A stretch of 64,000 nucleotides of DNA from Bryobacterales bacterium (GCA_020846745.1 JADLDI010000077.1:61674-125673); one strand, 5' to 3'. Shown: positions 36,995 to 45,744, counted from the stretch's first letter. The notes: a model not told the origin generated them from the letters alone. Translations and numbers: made by a program.

Positions 36995-37794
36995 CCCGGC
37001 GTGAAGCCTTTACCGCGCTGATTGGCGCACCGGCAGTATGGGCGCAGCCGTCCCAAAAGGAGCAGAAAGGCCGTGAGTTGTTCGCCGCCACCTTACAGGC
37101 GGTTGGGGGCAATGCCTTTTTGGGAATGCAGGACCGGACAGAAAGCGGGCGCGCCTACTCCTTCTATCGCGACCGCCTGACCGGGTTGGCCCGAGCCACC
37201 ATTTACACTCGCTACGTCACCGCGCCCCCCACGCCGGAACCGAACAAGATCTATCAACGGGAGCGCCAGGCGTTCGGCAAGGACAAGGATTACGCTGTCC
37301 TGTTCGACGAAGACAAGGGTTACTCGATTACATTCCGCGGAGCGGCCCCCCTGCCGGACGCCAATCTGACCCGCTATCGCGAGAGCACCAGGCGTAACTT
37401 CTTCTACATCCTGCGGCAGCGGCGCGACGAACCGGGGTTGATCCTTGAGCATCAGGGATCGAAGATTTTTGAAAACGCGCCGGTCGACGTTCTCGACATT
37501 ACGGACTCTGATAACGTTACCGTCAGCGTCATGATCCATCAGGGTACGAAGTTGCCGGTCCGGCAAGTCTTCTATCGGCGCGACCCCGCCACTCGCGACC
37601 GTCTCGAAGAGGTCACCCTGTTCAACAAGTACCGCGAAGTGTCCGGAATTCAGTGGCCCTGGTCCATCACACGCTTCCGCAACGGCGAGAAGATCTTTGA
37701 GATCTTTTCGGATTCGGTCAGCATCAACTCCGGGCTAAGCGATCAGTTGTTCACCCTGCCGGCGAACATGAAAGTATTGCCGCCACCCAAGTAG
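36991..37794 (+). CDS. Exported LolA-like beta-fold protein, partner of the M16 pair
   Basis: 267 residues starting at GTG 36991, with the start overlapping the previous stop by 4 bp. It begins with a Tat-like leader (TRREAFTALIGAPAVWAQ). The rest is strand-rich: QAVGGNAFLGMQDRTESGRAY, VDVLDITDSDNVTVSVMIHQ, LPVRQVFYRRDPATRDRLEEV and a C-terminal QLFTLPANMKVLPPPK. That order (AVGG near the N-terminus, a D-substrate strand, KLPVR..., FNKYREVSGIQWPWSIT) matches the C-terminal part of the 746-aa neighbour, so the two may be related copies. A LolA-like lipid or lipoprotein handling role is an inference. Confidence 0.75.
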   Translation: MTRREAFTALIGAPAVWAQPSQKEQKGRELFAATLQAVGGNAFLGMQDRTESGRAYSFYRDRLTGLARATIYTRYVTAPPTPEPNKIYQRERQAFGKDKDYAVLFDEDKGYSITFRGAAPLPDANLTRYRESTRRNFFYILRQRRDEPGLILEHQGSKIFENAPVDVLDITDSDNVTVSVMIHQGTKLPVRQVFYRRDPATRDRLEEVTLFNKYREVSGIQWPWSITRFRNGEKIFEIFSDSVSINSGLSDQLFTLPANMKVLPPPK

Positions 37795-37797
37795 CCA

Positions 37798-38328
37798 ATG
37801 GTAATCACGCGCGAAGATCTGGACAGTCCCATTGGGGTCGTTTCGATTCTCAGCTTCGAAGGCGCCGTAATCGCCTTGGATTTCGCTGACTGCGAGGAAC
37901 GCATGCTCCGTCTGCTCGGCCGCGGTTGGGGCGTGTGCGAACTGCGGGTCCAGCTAACGGTTTCTGACCATCGCCGGAGGATCGACGACTATTTCACCGG
38001 CGACTTGGCGGCCCTCGATTCCATCCGCACCGAGACACGCGGCACCGCCTTTCAGCAAGCCGTCTGGGCGGCACTCCGCGAAATCCCGCCCGGAACCGCG
38101 TGGAGCTATCTCGACCTCGCAAGGCGCATTGGCAACGAAAAGGCTGTGCGGGCGGTCGGGGCGGCAAACGGGCAGAATCCAATCGCGATCGTTCACCCCT
38201 GCCACCGTGTGGTAGCAACCAGCCACGCCCTCACCGGCTATGCCGGCGGCCTGCACCGCAAGCAGTGGCTACTCGATCACGAGCGGTCGAATTCTTGCTG
38301 GACACCAAGCGGACCGCTTTTCGCATAA
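37798..38328 (+). CDS. ogt: Methylated-DNA--[protein]-cysteine S-methyltransferase
   Basis: 176-residue suicide DNA-repair protein that takes alkyl groups from O6-alkylguanine onto its own cysteine. The C-terminal domain has the DNA-binding FQQAVWAALREIPPGTAWSYLDLARRIG segment, AVRAVGAANGQNP and the active-site PCHRV motif with Cys135. The N-terminal domain lacks the Ada zinc-cysteine set, so this is a stand-alone Ogt type. It starts 3 bp after the LolA-like gene. Its last 52 bp overlap a small membrane-protein gene on the other strand. Confidence 0.95.
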   Translation: MVITREDLDSPIGVVSILSFEGAVIALDFADCEERMLRLLGRGWGVCELRVQLTVSDHRRRIDDYFTGDLAALDSIRTETRGTAFQQAVWAALREIPPGTAWSYLDLARRIGNEKAVRAVGAANGQNPIAIVHPCHRVVATSHALTGYAGGLHRKQWLLDHERSNSCWTPSGPLFA

Positions 38329-38582
38329 CGGTTCAAACGGTATGCGGCGAATATCAGAATCGCGGTAATGGCAGCCCACACGTGCCAGTGCGAAAAGATT
38401 CCATCTTCGATCGCAAACTGCGAGGCGTACGACATGTCCGCGGCAATCCGCCAGCAGGCCAGGATGAATGCCATCACCGCGGCTGGAATCAGCAGTCCGG
38501 ACACAGCCAGAGCAAGCCGGCGGTTCTTCCCCTGCCGTTGTTCGATGCGGACGCCGCGGCGGAGACGTATCTTGAGGATCAT
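38277..38582 (-). CDS. Small membrane protein of unknown function
   Basis: 101 residues with a basic N-terminus (MILKIRLRRGVRIEQRQGKNRR) and two predicted transmembrane helices (LALAVSGLLIPAAVMAFILACW and HVWAAITAILIFAAYRL). Positive charges flank helix 1 on its N side and helix 2 on its C side, so both ends are probably cytoplasmic. It is not a recognisable family. It overlaps the 3' end of ogt by 52 bp on the opposite strand. The amphipathic/hydrophobic pattern and a gatgaggg-like sequence before the ATG favour a real gene over a shadow. It lies downstream of the ATPase-SUMF1 gene on the same strand, 105 bp away, so it could be a late member of that transcript. Confidence 0.6.
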   Translation of the reverse strand: MILKIRLRRGVRIEQRQGKNRRLALAVSGLLIPAAVMAFILACWRIAADMSYASQFAIEDGIFSHWHVWAAITAILIFAAYRLNRYAKSGPLGVQQEFDRS

Positions 38583-38687
38583 CCCTCATCCCTCGCGCTC
38601 ACAAGTCTAGCAAATAATGTTTTAACGATGAATGCCTTGCATCTACGGTCTTGGTACGCGGTCCACGGCTGCTGGGAACGTGACGGA

Positions 38688-40964
38688 TCACTCCCGTTCA
38701 ATGTGAGGTGAGCGGATCTGGGTTAAGCGAAATCCGAAGTCCGGCGGGCGGTGAAACACCGGCACCTGCGACAGGCGAAGGTAGGTCCGCACCTCGTACC
38801 GGCTGTTCTTGAACGATCCGCCTCGCAGCGAGCAAACATCACGCCCGGCGTTCGGCCGTTCCACAAACTCCCATAAATTCCCGGCCATGTCGTAAACGCC
38901 GAAGGGGCTTGCGCCGCCGGCATACCGGGTAACCTCCGACGTGCCGTTGATAGCCGACTCTGCCGAGTTGCAAAGCGAGGCGTCGAAGGCATCGCCCCAC
39001 GGATAAATCAAGCCCGCATCGCCGCGGGCCGAGTACTCCCAAAGCTCATCGGCAGGCAGCATCCACGTCCAAGGTTCGCAGGGCGAGACAGACTGGCACC
39101 ACCGAACAAAGGCGCGCGCCTCCAAGATACTGATTCCGGTGACCGGATGATCGAGTTTCCCTTCCGGAACCGTTCTGCCGTTTAGCCAGATCGCCGGTCC
39201 GCGAGTCTTGCCATCTTGCGTGAAAAACGATTTCCGCGCCCCGGGCATCTCCCAAAACTGATCGCTTTCGTACCCGCCGTCCGCCACGAACTGTTGAAAC
39301 AGCCGGTTGGTGACAAGACACTGCGCAATCCGGAAGCTGCGCGGCAGGGAAATGTAGTGCGATTCAAGCGACGTCACGTACGGCCCGTGTTGTTCTGAGA
39401 CATCCTGGTAAGTGACCGTTGGGTTCGAGGGGCGGACCTCCAGCATCACCACAGGCGCATCCTGAATTTGTTGGGCGATCTTCTCGGGCTCTGTTTTCCA
39501 GCCGGAGGAAAACGGCGTGGGCGTAGAACCAAGAATCTGGTGAGCCAGTACCCACCGGCCCGGATCGTCTGGAGTGATCGTCTGATTCAGTTGGCCGCGG
39601 ATACAGGCGAGCACCCGTTGCCTGGCAGTGGCGTCGAAGTGGCCGAAAATCGACTCACACAGCCGCAGGGCGTGGTACTGCTCGAATGCCGAGCGCGATT
39701 TCCCCACTCCATCCAGCACCATCTCGACGTGTCCCCGCTGCGGTTCCGTTCTGGCCAGGGCCAAACCGGTAATCCGGGCGCCTTCGGTGCCGCGATCGAA
39801 CAACTGCTGCGCGATCTGCCCCGTTTGTTCGGATGGCGCGAGTAGTTGTGAGCGGGCGACCAGATTCGTCATCAGCACCGTCCGCGATGCGCCGGGCTGC
39901 ATATTTGCCCGAATCTGTTCGTACTCTTCGCCAATCAACTCCATATCCTGCAGACAGGTAGTGGAAGTGCGGCCGTGGAAGGCGAGTTGTCCTCGCCTGC
40001 GCCGTTCCTCATCCATGGGTTCGGCCGGAGGTGCGTTGCCCGTCAGATGCGAGGTGAGTAGTTCTACTCCCGATAGTAGCGAGTGCGTCTCGCGCGGCCT
40101 GTCCCGAAACACGGCCAGGATTTCCTCGTAGGAGTAGTAGGGCTGATAGGGTATTTCAGCACTTCCCCAATATACGTCCGTTGCATCCGGTCCAAGGTGC
40201 GAAAAACAAGAACTGAACCGGGTTCGAGCAAGTGCCCGGGCGCGTTCCAGACGGTCCTTCTCGGCAAACTCGACACGCATCGGCACCGGCCAGACCTTCA
40301 GCGTTTGCTGCCCATCCACTGTCGTGCGCTGCTGAACGGCAGAATAGGCCGCGGCCGCGGCGCCGTATATGCTCTGACGGTTAAGCGTAAAGCAGATCAC
40401 CAACTCGTCCGGCAGTTGGACGGTGCAGACTCCAGAAGTATCGCTAACGCCCGTCCGGCTGTCGATCAGAATGTAATCGTAGTGCTCGCGGGCCAGTTGG
40501 CGCATGCTCTCCAGCATCACGCCACCCCCGAGCTTCTCGTAAAAGCGCTCCCAGTCGAACGAGTTGACTCGCACGGCATACGCACTGTCCTGCCGCCCTG
40601 CCGGCACGAAGTGTAGTGCGCCTTCCCGCGGGAAGTCGTACCGAACAGGCATTGCGTGAATCAGGATATTCGAATAGGGCAGAAACCAGTCCCGCTGCCG
40701 GGTCGCCGCCAAATCGGTCACCGCCGCCGTCGCGAACTCCAAAACAAAATCGACTACGCCCGTCGAGTGCTCCAGAGTCCTGTCATCCAGGAAAGGCTCA
40801 AAGTATCGGTGCAGCCCAGGAGCCTCCAAGTCCCAATCGACGGCAAGAACTCGATTGCCCGCCATCGCCAGAAGCCATGCCACGTTGGCCAATGCCATCG
40901 AGCGGCCGGTACCCCCCTTGTAGGAGTAAAAGGTGACGATTTTCGCTGAACGGCGAGTGCTCAT
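38688..40964 (-). CDS. KGGTGR-variant P-loop ATPase fused to a SUMF1/FGE-sulfatase-like domain
   Basis: 758 residues in three parts. Residues 8-300 are a ParA/MinD-like SIMIBI ATPase with the deviant P-loop YSYKGGTGRSMALAN, where Arg21 takes the place of the usual Lys, plus VDWDLEAPG and the Walker-B-like YILIDSRTG. Residues about 320-480 are helical, with EEYEQIRANMQPG, RTVLMTNLVA and AFEQYHALRL, a pattern seen in bacterial conflict-system proteins. Residues 535-750 are a SUMF1-like C-type-lectin fold (RIAQCLVTNRLFQQFV, LPADELWEYSARG, YPWGD, VYDMAGNLWEFVE, LRGGSF). The FGE cysteines after GGSF are absent (KNSRYEVRTY), so formylglycine formation is unlikely. It starts 3 bp after the TIR/FxsC gene; the two form one operon. 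Confidence 0.85.
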   Translation of the reverse strand: MSTRRSAKIVTFYSYKGGTGRSMALANVAWLLAMAGNRVLAVDWDLEAPGLHRYFEPFLDDRTLEHSTGVVDFVLEFATAAVTDLAATRQRDWFLPYSNILIHAMPVRYDFPREGALHFVPAGRQDSAYAVRVNSFDWERFYEKLGGGVMLESMRQLAREHYDYILIDSRTGVSDTSGVCTVQLPDELVICFTLNRQSIYGAAAAAYSAVQQRTTVDGQQTLKVWPVPMRVEFAEKDRLERARALARTRFSSCFSHLGPDATDVYWGSAEIPYQPYYSYEEILAVFRDRPRETHSLLSGVELLTSHLTGNAPPAEPMDEERRRRGQLAFHGRTSTTCLQDMELIGEEYEQIRANMQPGASRTVLMTNLVARSQLLAPSEQTGQIAQQLFDRGTEGARITGLALARTEPQRGHVEMVLDGVGKSRSAFEQYHALRLCESIFGHFDATARQRVLACIRGQLNQTITPDDPGRWVLAHQILGSTPTPFSSGWKTEPEKIAQQIQDAPVVMLEVRPSNPTVTYQDVSEQHGPYVTSLESHYISLPRSFRIAQCLVTNRLFQQFVADGGYESDQFWEMPGARKSFFTQDGKTRGPAIWLNGRTVPEGKLDHPVTGISILEARAFVRWCQSVSPCEPWTWMLPADELWEYSARGDAGLIYPWGDAFDASLCNSAESAINGTSEVTRYAGGASPFGVYDMAGNLWEFVERPNAGRDVCSLRGGSFKNSRYEVRTYLRLSQVPVFHRPPDFGFRLTQIRSPHIERE

Positions 40965-40967
40965 CTT

Positions 40968-42188
40968 CTATGCCGCCGATGGTGCGTTCAGTTGGGGCAC
41001 CACGTCCAGCCGCACGCCTTTTTGTTCCGCATCCTTCTCCAGAGCGGAATCCTCAGCCTTTGTAACCACGGCAGTATCGCTGCTTAGTACCTTCTTGAGC
41101 AGTTGACCGCGGATTGATTCGATCACCGCCGCCGAGCGGGCTTTCAGATCCTCCGGACTGACCGTAGTAAGCCAATCGTGGTGTGGCGGAGGGACGATTG
41201 CTTTCTGCGGGCAAACCGTACGCTGAATGTGGAGCCATCGCGCGTCGGTAGCCGGCGGCGGAGTTGCCCCTTCCCAAGCGACAATCAGTCCACAATTCAA
41301 AAAGTAGACCTGGTCGTAGCGTTTCAAAGCGGTCTCAAACGGTTGCAACGATGCGCTGGAAGGATCTGCAAAGACAACTGTCGGCACATCGTGTTCGAGC
41401 GTATCGCGAAGGCGGTCTGGCAATTCCGCATCGCACGGCAGTTCTTCATAGCGCAACCCGAGTTGGCCGCTGACTGCTTGCGCCAGCGCTCCTATCGCCG
41501 GCTCGCCCGGGTATGGCTTCCAATCCCAACCGTCACGGGCCGCGAAAACAAAGCACGTCTTCGTGATTCCTCCCTTCTTGTGTGACGTTGGGTCCGATCT
41601 GATCGCAACATCCCAAGCCGACGGCTGTTTCTTAAGATCGAGTTTTTGAAGCGGTGGAAGATTGTCCGACTGGATTGCCGCGGCAATACGGCGTGCAAGC
41701 GCGCTCACGACTTTGAAGAAATCTGAAGGTGCTCCGACGTTCATTACTTGCCTCAGGCCTAGTTGAGGATAAGCCGCCGGAAAATCGTCATCGTGTGTCT
41801 GTATCTTCTCAAGCGGGGCAGGAAGCCCTTTTAACAGGGGCATCCAAATAACCGGAATAATCGCTGCCGGTTTCTGTGGACCAGGGGCCGCCGCCGCACG
41901 GTCCAGGAAGACGCCCACTTCCTTGCCGCACCAACTGCTGTTGAAGTAGTTAGGTGAGTACAGGCAAACCGCCGCCTTTGCGCTGCACAGGCTGTCCGCA
42001 AGTACAGCCGGCCACTCCGCGCCGGCTTCGATGTCCGTGGAATCGAAAAAGCAGGTGTCGCCCCCCGCCGCACCGAGTAATTGATCGACTTCGGCCTCCA
42101 GGGCCTCGCGGAACCTCCGCATCAGCTCGGAATCGGCCGCCCACTTCGTGTTCGCCCTTGCATAGCTGAAGAAGTACCGCTGAGACAT
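40968..42188 (-). CDS. TIR-domain protein with FxsC-like C-terminal domain
   Basis: 406 residues. The N-terminal 165 residues are a TIR-type domain: RYFFSYARANTKW at the start, DTCFFDSTDIEAGAEWPAVLADSL, then CLYSPNYFNSSWCGKEVGVFL, whose Trp86 and Glu90 match the S-x-W-C-x-x-E signature carrying the catalytic Glu of TIR NADases. The C-terminal part (about 205-370) resembles the FxsC domain of the actinobacterial FxSxx-COOH system: TCFVFAARDGWDWKPYPGEP, LGLRYEELPCDAELPDRL, VPTVVFADP and VYFLNCGLIVAWEG. No signal peptide. First gene of a two-gene operon with the ATPase-SUMF1 protein; divergent from the M14 gene with 68 bp between starts. NADase activity is inferred. Confidence 0.82.
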   Translation of the reverse strand: MSQRYFFSYARANTKWAADSELMRRFREALEAEVDQLLGAAGGDTCFFDSTDIEAGAEWPAVLADSLCSAKAAVCLYSPNYFNSSWCGKEVGVFLDRAAAAPGPQKPAAIIPVIWMPLLKGLPAPLEKIQTHDDDFPAAYPQLGLRQVMNVGAPSDFFKVVSALARRIAAAIQSDNLPPLQKLDLKKQPSAWDVAIRSDPTSHKKGGITKTCFVFAARDGWDWKPYPGEPAIGALAQAVSGQLGLRYEELPCDAELPDRLRDTLEHDVPTVVFADPSSASLQPFETALKRYDQVYFLNCGLIVAWEGATPPPATDARWLHIQRTVCPQKAIVPPPHHDWLTTVSPEDLKARSAAVIESIRGQLLKKVLSSDTAVVTKAEDSALEKDAEQKGVRLDVVPQLNAPSAA

Positions 42189-42256
42189 GCCAGCCCTTCA
42201 TTCTAATACCAACTGGCGCGAATGCGGTTCGATGGGCCGCGTTATATTGAGCGTTT

Positions 42257-44707
42257 ATGCTCGCACGCTTCGGCTTGGTCTTGCTGTTCGCCGCCGGCGC
42301 CTTTCCCGCCCCGGTGCCGTCGCCCACTGAGCACTTAGGCTACGCCCCCGGGGTCGATTACAAGTTAGCCAACTACGCGGACGTAAGCGGGTACTTTCAT
42401 CGGCTCGCCGCAGCCTCGCCGCGCATTCGCCTGCAGGAATTCGGCCGCAGTGCGGAAGGGCGCCCCATGCTCGCGGCGTTCATTTCATCCCCCGAAAACC
42501 TCCACCGGCTCTCCCATTACCAGGCAACCGTCCGCCGTCTTGCACTCGGCCAGGCATCGGCCGACGAGGCGCGCAAGTTGGCCGCCGAGGGCCGTGTGTT
42601 CGTCTGGATCGACTCCGGCTTGCACGCTTCGGAAACCGCTCCTGTACAGCACTCCTTCGATCTCGCCTATCGCATGCTCACCGCCGAAGACGAAGAAACC
42701 CGCCGCATTCGCGACAAGGTCATTCTCATCCAGGTCCCCGTCATCAATCCCGACGGACTCGATTGGATCGCCGCCTGGTACCGCCAGAATGTCGGCACTG
42801 CATACGAAACCGCCCCCCTGCCCAGGTTGTATCAGAAGTACGCCGGCCACGATAACAACCGCGACTACTTTATGTTGAACCTCCCCGAAACGCGGCATGT
42901 CACGCGCATGCTGTTCCAGGACTGGTTCCCGCAAATCGTCTACAACCAGCACCAGGCGCCGCCGTTCCCGGCCCGTATCTTCGTGCCGCCCTATGCCGAA
43001 CCGCTCAATCCGAACATCCCGGCGCCCGTCATGGAAGGCATCAACTTCATCGGCGCAGCCGTCAAGGAAAGGTTCGCCCGTGAGAACAAACCCGGCGTGC
43101 TTTCCTATCACGGCTTCGACGGCTGGTGGAACGGCGGCTTACGATCTGTGCCCGCCTTCCACAACATGCACGGCATCCTCACCGAAACGGCCGGTTACTC
43201 GTACGCCACTCCGCACGAATATAAGTCCGCCGACTTTCCCGAACGCTTCGGCAACGGCATTCCTACCAGGATTCCGTCGGTTTTCTATCAACGTCCGTGG
43301 ATGGGCGGGCGATGGACCCTTCGCGACGCAATCGATTACATGCTGACGGTCGATTTCGCCATCCTGAACTTGGCAGCAACTAACTCGTCCAGCCTTCTCC
43401 ACAAAAGCTGGGAACTGGCGCGCACCTCCATCGAAGCCGGCCGGCGCGGCGGACCGTACGCCTACATCGTACCGGTAGATCAGACACAAGCCGACGCGTC
43501 TGCGGCCACAGACATGCTGCGCCGTCTCGAATGGTCCGGCATCCAGGTTCACCGTGCGGCCGCATCTCTCTCCGCCGGCGGCAAGACATATCCGGCCGGA
43601 ACCTACGTGTTACTCGCGTCTCAGTCGTTCCGCCCCTATCTCGTAGACTTGATGGAGCCGCAGAAGTACCCCGAACTGAAGACCGGCCAGAACGGCCCTA
43701 CTAAGCGCCCCTATGACGTTGCCGGATGGACTCTTCCCTATAACATGGGAGTAACTTATACGCGCGTGGACGAACCGTTCCAAGCCACGCTCGAACCGGT
43801 AAAGCGGGTTGAAACGCCTGCCCCCGTCCAGGACCATCGCCAGAATTCCTCCTTCCTTCTTGTAGCGGAATCTCTGGCCGCCAACCAGCCGGTGGGCTGG
43901 TCGCTGCAGGGCGACATCGTATTCAACAGCCGGCAAGGTGTCGCCTGGCAGTTACGCACGCCTCGTGTGGCAATTTACCAGCCTCACGTAGCCAACATGG
44001 ACACCGGCTGGACCCAATATGTCCTCGATAACTACAAGGTTCCCTACACCAACCTTACTAACGACGATCTAACTAAACCCGATCTTTCCACCCGCTTCGA
44101 CTCCATCGTATTCGCCGCCCAGTCTTCTAACTCCATTCTGCATGGCGCACGCCCCGATGAACCGCCGCCCACCACCGAAGGCACGCCCCGTCCCGTACAA
44201 CGCCCCGAATTCACCGGCGGCATCGGTGTGGAAGGCTTGGCCGCCATTGACCGTTTCGTGCGCAACGGCGGCACCCTAATCGCCTTCGATTCAGCCACCG
44301 CCTTACCCGTCCAGTTCTTTCCGCTTCCCGTCCGCAACACAACCACCGACAGCGCCTATTACTGCCCTGGCTCGCTCCTGCGCATTCAGGTCGACACCAC
44401 CAACCCGCTCGCGTTCGGCATGCCGAAAGAGGCGTACGCGTTTTCTTCCGGCGGCTTCGCCTGGGATATTCACTCATCGAAAGACGCCATTCGCTCGGTC
44501 GCACGCTACGCGCCCTCTAACGTGCTTGCCAGCGGTTGGCTGTCGGGTGAACGCGTCGTTGCCGGCAAACATATTCTCCTACAGGCCCGCCATGGCAAAG
44601 GATCGGTTATCCTGTTTGGGTTCCGGCCGCAATTCCGGGCACAGTCCGCCGGTACATTTAAGTTCCTGCTGAACGCCATCTATCTTGCGAGTGCAAAACA
44701 GTTATGA
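42257..44707 (+). CDS. Secreted M14-family zinc carboxypeptidase
   Basis: 816-residue exported metallopeptidase: signal peptide MLARFGLVLLFAAGAFPAP, then the M14 catalytic domain with the zinc motif H-A-S-E (SGLHASETAPVQ, His123 and Glu126), PVINPDGLDW, NNRDYFMLN and the downstream zinc His in YNQHQAPPFPA. The C-terminal half (about 430-816) is an extra region resembling the glutamine-amidotransferase-like domain found beside M14 in this group (GVEGLAAIDRFVRNGGTLIAFDSAT, GKGSVILFGFRPQFRAQ). It removes C-terminal residues from extracellular peptides, or acts as an amidase. It is translationally coupled to a dehydrogenase gene by an ATGA overlap. Confidence 0.9.
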   Translation: MLARFGLVLLFAAGAFPAPVPSPTEHLGYAPGVDYKLANYADVSGYFHRLAAASPRIRLQEFGRSAEGRPMLAAFISSPENLHRLSHYQATVRRLALGQASADEARKLAAEGRVFVWIDSGLHASETAPVQHSFDLAYRMLTAEDEETRRIRDKVILIQVPVINPDGLDWIAAWYRQNVGTAYETAPLPRLYQKYAGHDNNRDYFMLNLPETRHVTRMLFQDWFPQIVYNQHQAPPFPARIFVPPYAEPLNPNIPAPVMEGINFIGAAVKERFARENKPGVLSYHGFDGWWNGGLRSVPAFHNMHGILTETAGYSYATPHEYKSADFPERFGNGIPTRIPSVFYQRPWMGGRWTLRDAIDYMLTVDFAILNLAATNSSSLLHKSWELARTSIEAGRRGGPYAYIVPVDQTQADASAATDMLRRLEWSGIQVHRAAASLSAGGKTYPAGTYVLLASQSFRPYLVDLMEPQKYPELKTGQNGPTKRPYDVAGWTLPYNMGVTYTRVDEPFQATLEPVKRVETPAPVQDHRQNSSFLLVAESLAANQPVGWSLQGDIVFNSRQGVAWQLRTPRVAIYQPHVANMDTGWTQYVLDNYKVPYTNLTNDDLTKPDLSTRFDSIVFAAQSSNSILHGARPDEPPPTTEGTPRPVQRPEFTGGIGVEGLAAIDRFVRNGGTLIAFDSATALPVQFFPLPVRNTTTDSAYYCPGSLLRIQVDTTNPLAFGMPKEAYAFSSGGFAWDIHSSKDAIRSVARYAPSNVLASGWLSGERVVAGKHILLQARHGKGSVILFGFRPQFRAQSAGTFKFLLNAIYLASAKQL

Positions 44708-45744
44708 GTGAACCATTCCGTCTCGGCGTCTCGCCGGACTTTTACACCGAAGCCCGTGAAGCCACCGAGGGCGTCATCGCCGCCCGCCTTACCGGTATCC
44801 CTAACCTGGTGGTCGAGCCCATGCCGCCTGAAATGGGCAAGGACGCAACGCCTGAAGCGCTGGAACGCTACGACGCGATCTTCGCCCTGGCCACCAAGGT
44901 GGACGGTCCATCGCTCACGCGCGCCGCCCGGCTCCTTTGCGTCGCGCGTTGGGGGGTCGGCTACGACCGTATCGATACCGATGCTCTCACCGAAGCGGGC
45001 GTTGTGCTGACCATAACTCCGAACGCCGTGAAACGGCCGGTCGCCGAGGCCATCTTCACCCTTATGTTCGCCCTCTCGAAGAACCTGTTGCTGCAGGACC
45101 GCATCGCTCGCGCCGGTAAGTGGCGCGGCGACTTACCGCGATTAGGAGTTAACCTCGCTGGGTCGACTCTCGGCTCCGTCGGTTGCGGAAACATCGGGCA
45201 GGAGATGTTCCGCGTCGCGCAATCGCTCGGCTTTAAGCGGTTTCTCGCCTGCGACCCCTTCATCAAACAGGAGCAGGTAGCCCATCTCAACGTGGAGTTG
45301 ACCGATATGGATACCGTGTTTCGCGAGTCCGATTGGGTGGCCGTCAATACGTTACTGAACGCCGGCACCGTCGGCTTGGTCAAAGAGCGCCATTTCCGGC
45401 TGATGAAGCCAACAGCCTATTTCGTCAACACCGCCCGCGGTCCGATCGTGGAGCATGACGCCCTTGTAAAGGCCCTCAAGGAAAACTGGATTGCCGGGGC
45501 CGGCATCGATGTGTTCCCGGTAGAACCTCCGCCCGCCGACGATCCGCTGTTCGCACTCGACAATGTGATCGTCGCCCCCCATGCCATGGCGTGGACCAAC
45601 GAACTGATGCGCGACAACGGCTACGAGGCGTGCGACAACGTCCTGGCGATCATGGCCGGCAACTTACCTCCCGGCGCAGTAAATCGCGCCGTTTTCGATA
45701 ATCCCAAATTCCAGGAGAAACTCGCCCGCTGGAAGCGCGGCTAA
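44704..45744 (+). CDS. D-2-hydroxyacid dehydrogenase (phosphoglycerate dehydrogenase-like), copy 1
   Basis: 346-residue NAD-dependent dehydrogenase interconverting 2-keto acids and D-2-hydroxyacids. Rossmann motif SVGCGNIGQEMFRVAQSLGF; ARWGVGYDRIDTDAL and NTARGPIVEHDALVKAL carry substrate-contacting residues; the catalytic His is in APHAMAW. The start overlaps the M14 stop by 4 bp (ATGA), so translation is coupled. A second, different family member follows 10 bp later. There is no ACT regulatory domain, which argues against classical SerA. The physiological substrate is unknown; the tandem pair suggests a pathway on sugar acids or glyoxylate-like compounds. Confidence 0.93.
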   Translation: MSEPFRLGVSPDFYTEAREATEGVIAARLTGIPNLVVEPMPPEMGKDATPEALERYDAIFALATKVDGPSLTRAARLLCVARWGVGYDRIDTDALTEAGVVLTITPNAVKRPVAEAIFTLMFALSKNLLLQDRIARAGKWRGDLPRLGVNLAGSTLGSVGCGNIGQEMFRVAQSLGFKRFLACDPFIKQEQVAHLNVELTDMDTVFRESDWVAVNTLLNAGTVGLVKERHFRLMKPTAYFVNTARGPIVEHDALVKALKENWIAGAGIDVFPVEPPPADDPLFALDNVIVAPHAMAWTNELMRDNGYEACDNVLAIMAGNLPPGAVNRAVFDNPKFQEKLARWKRG

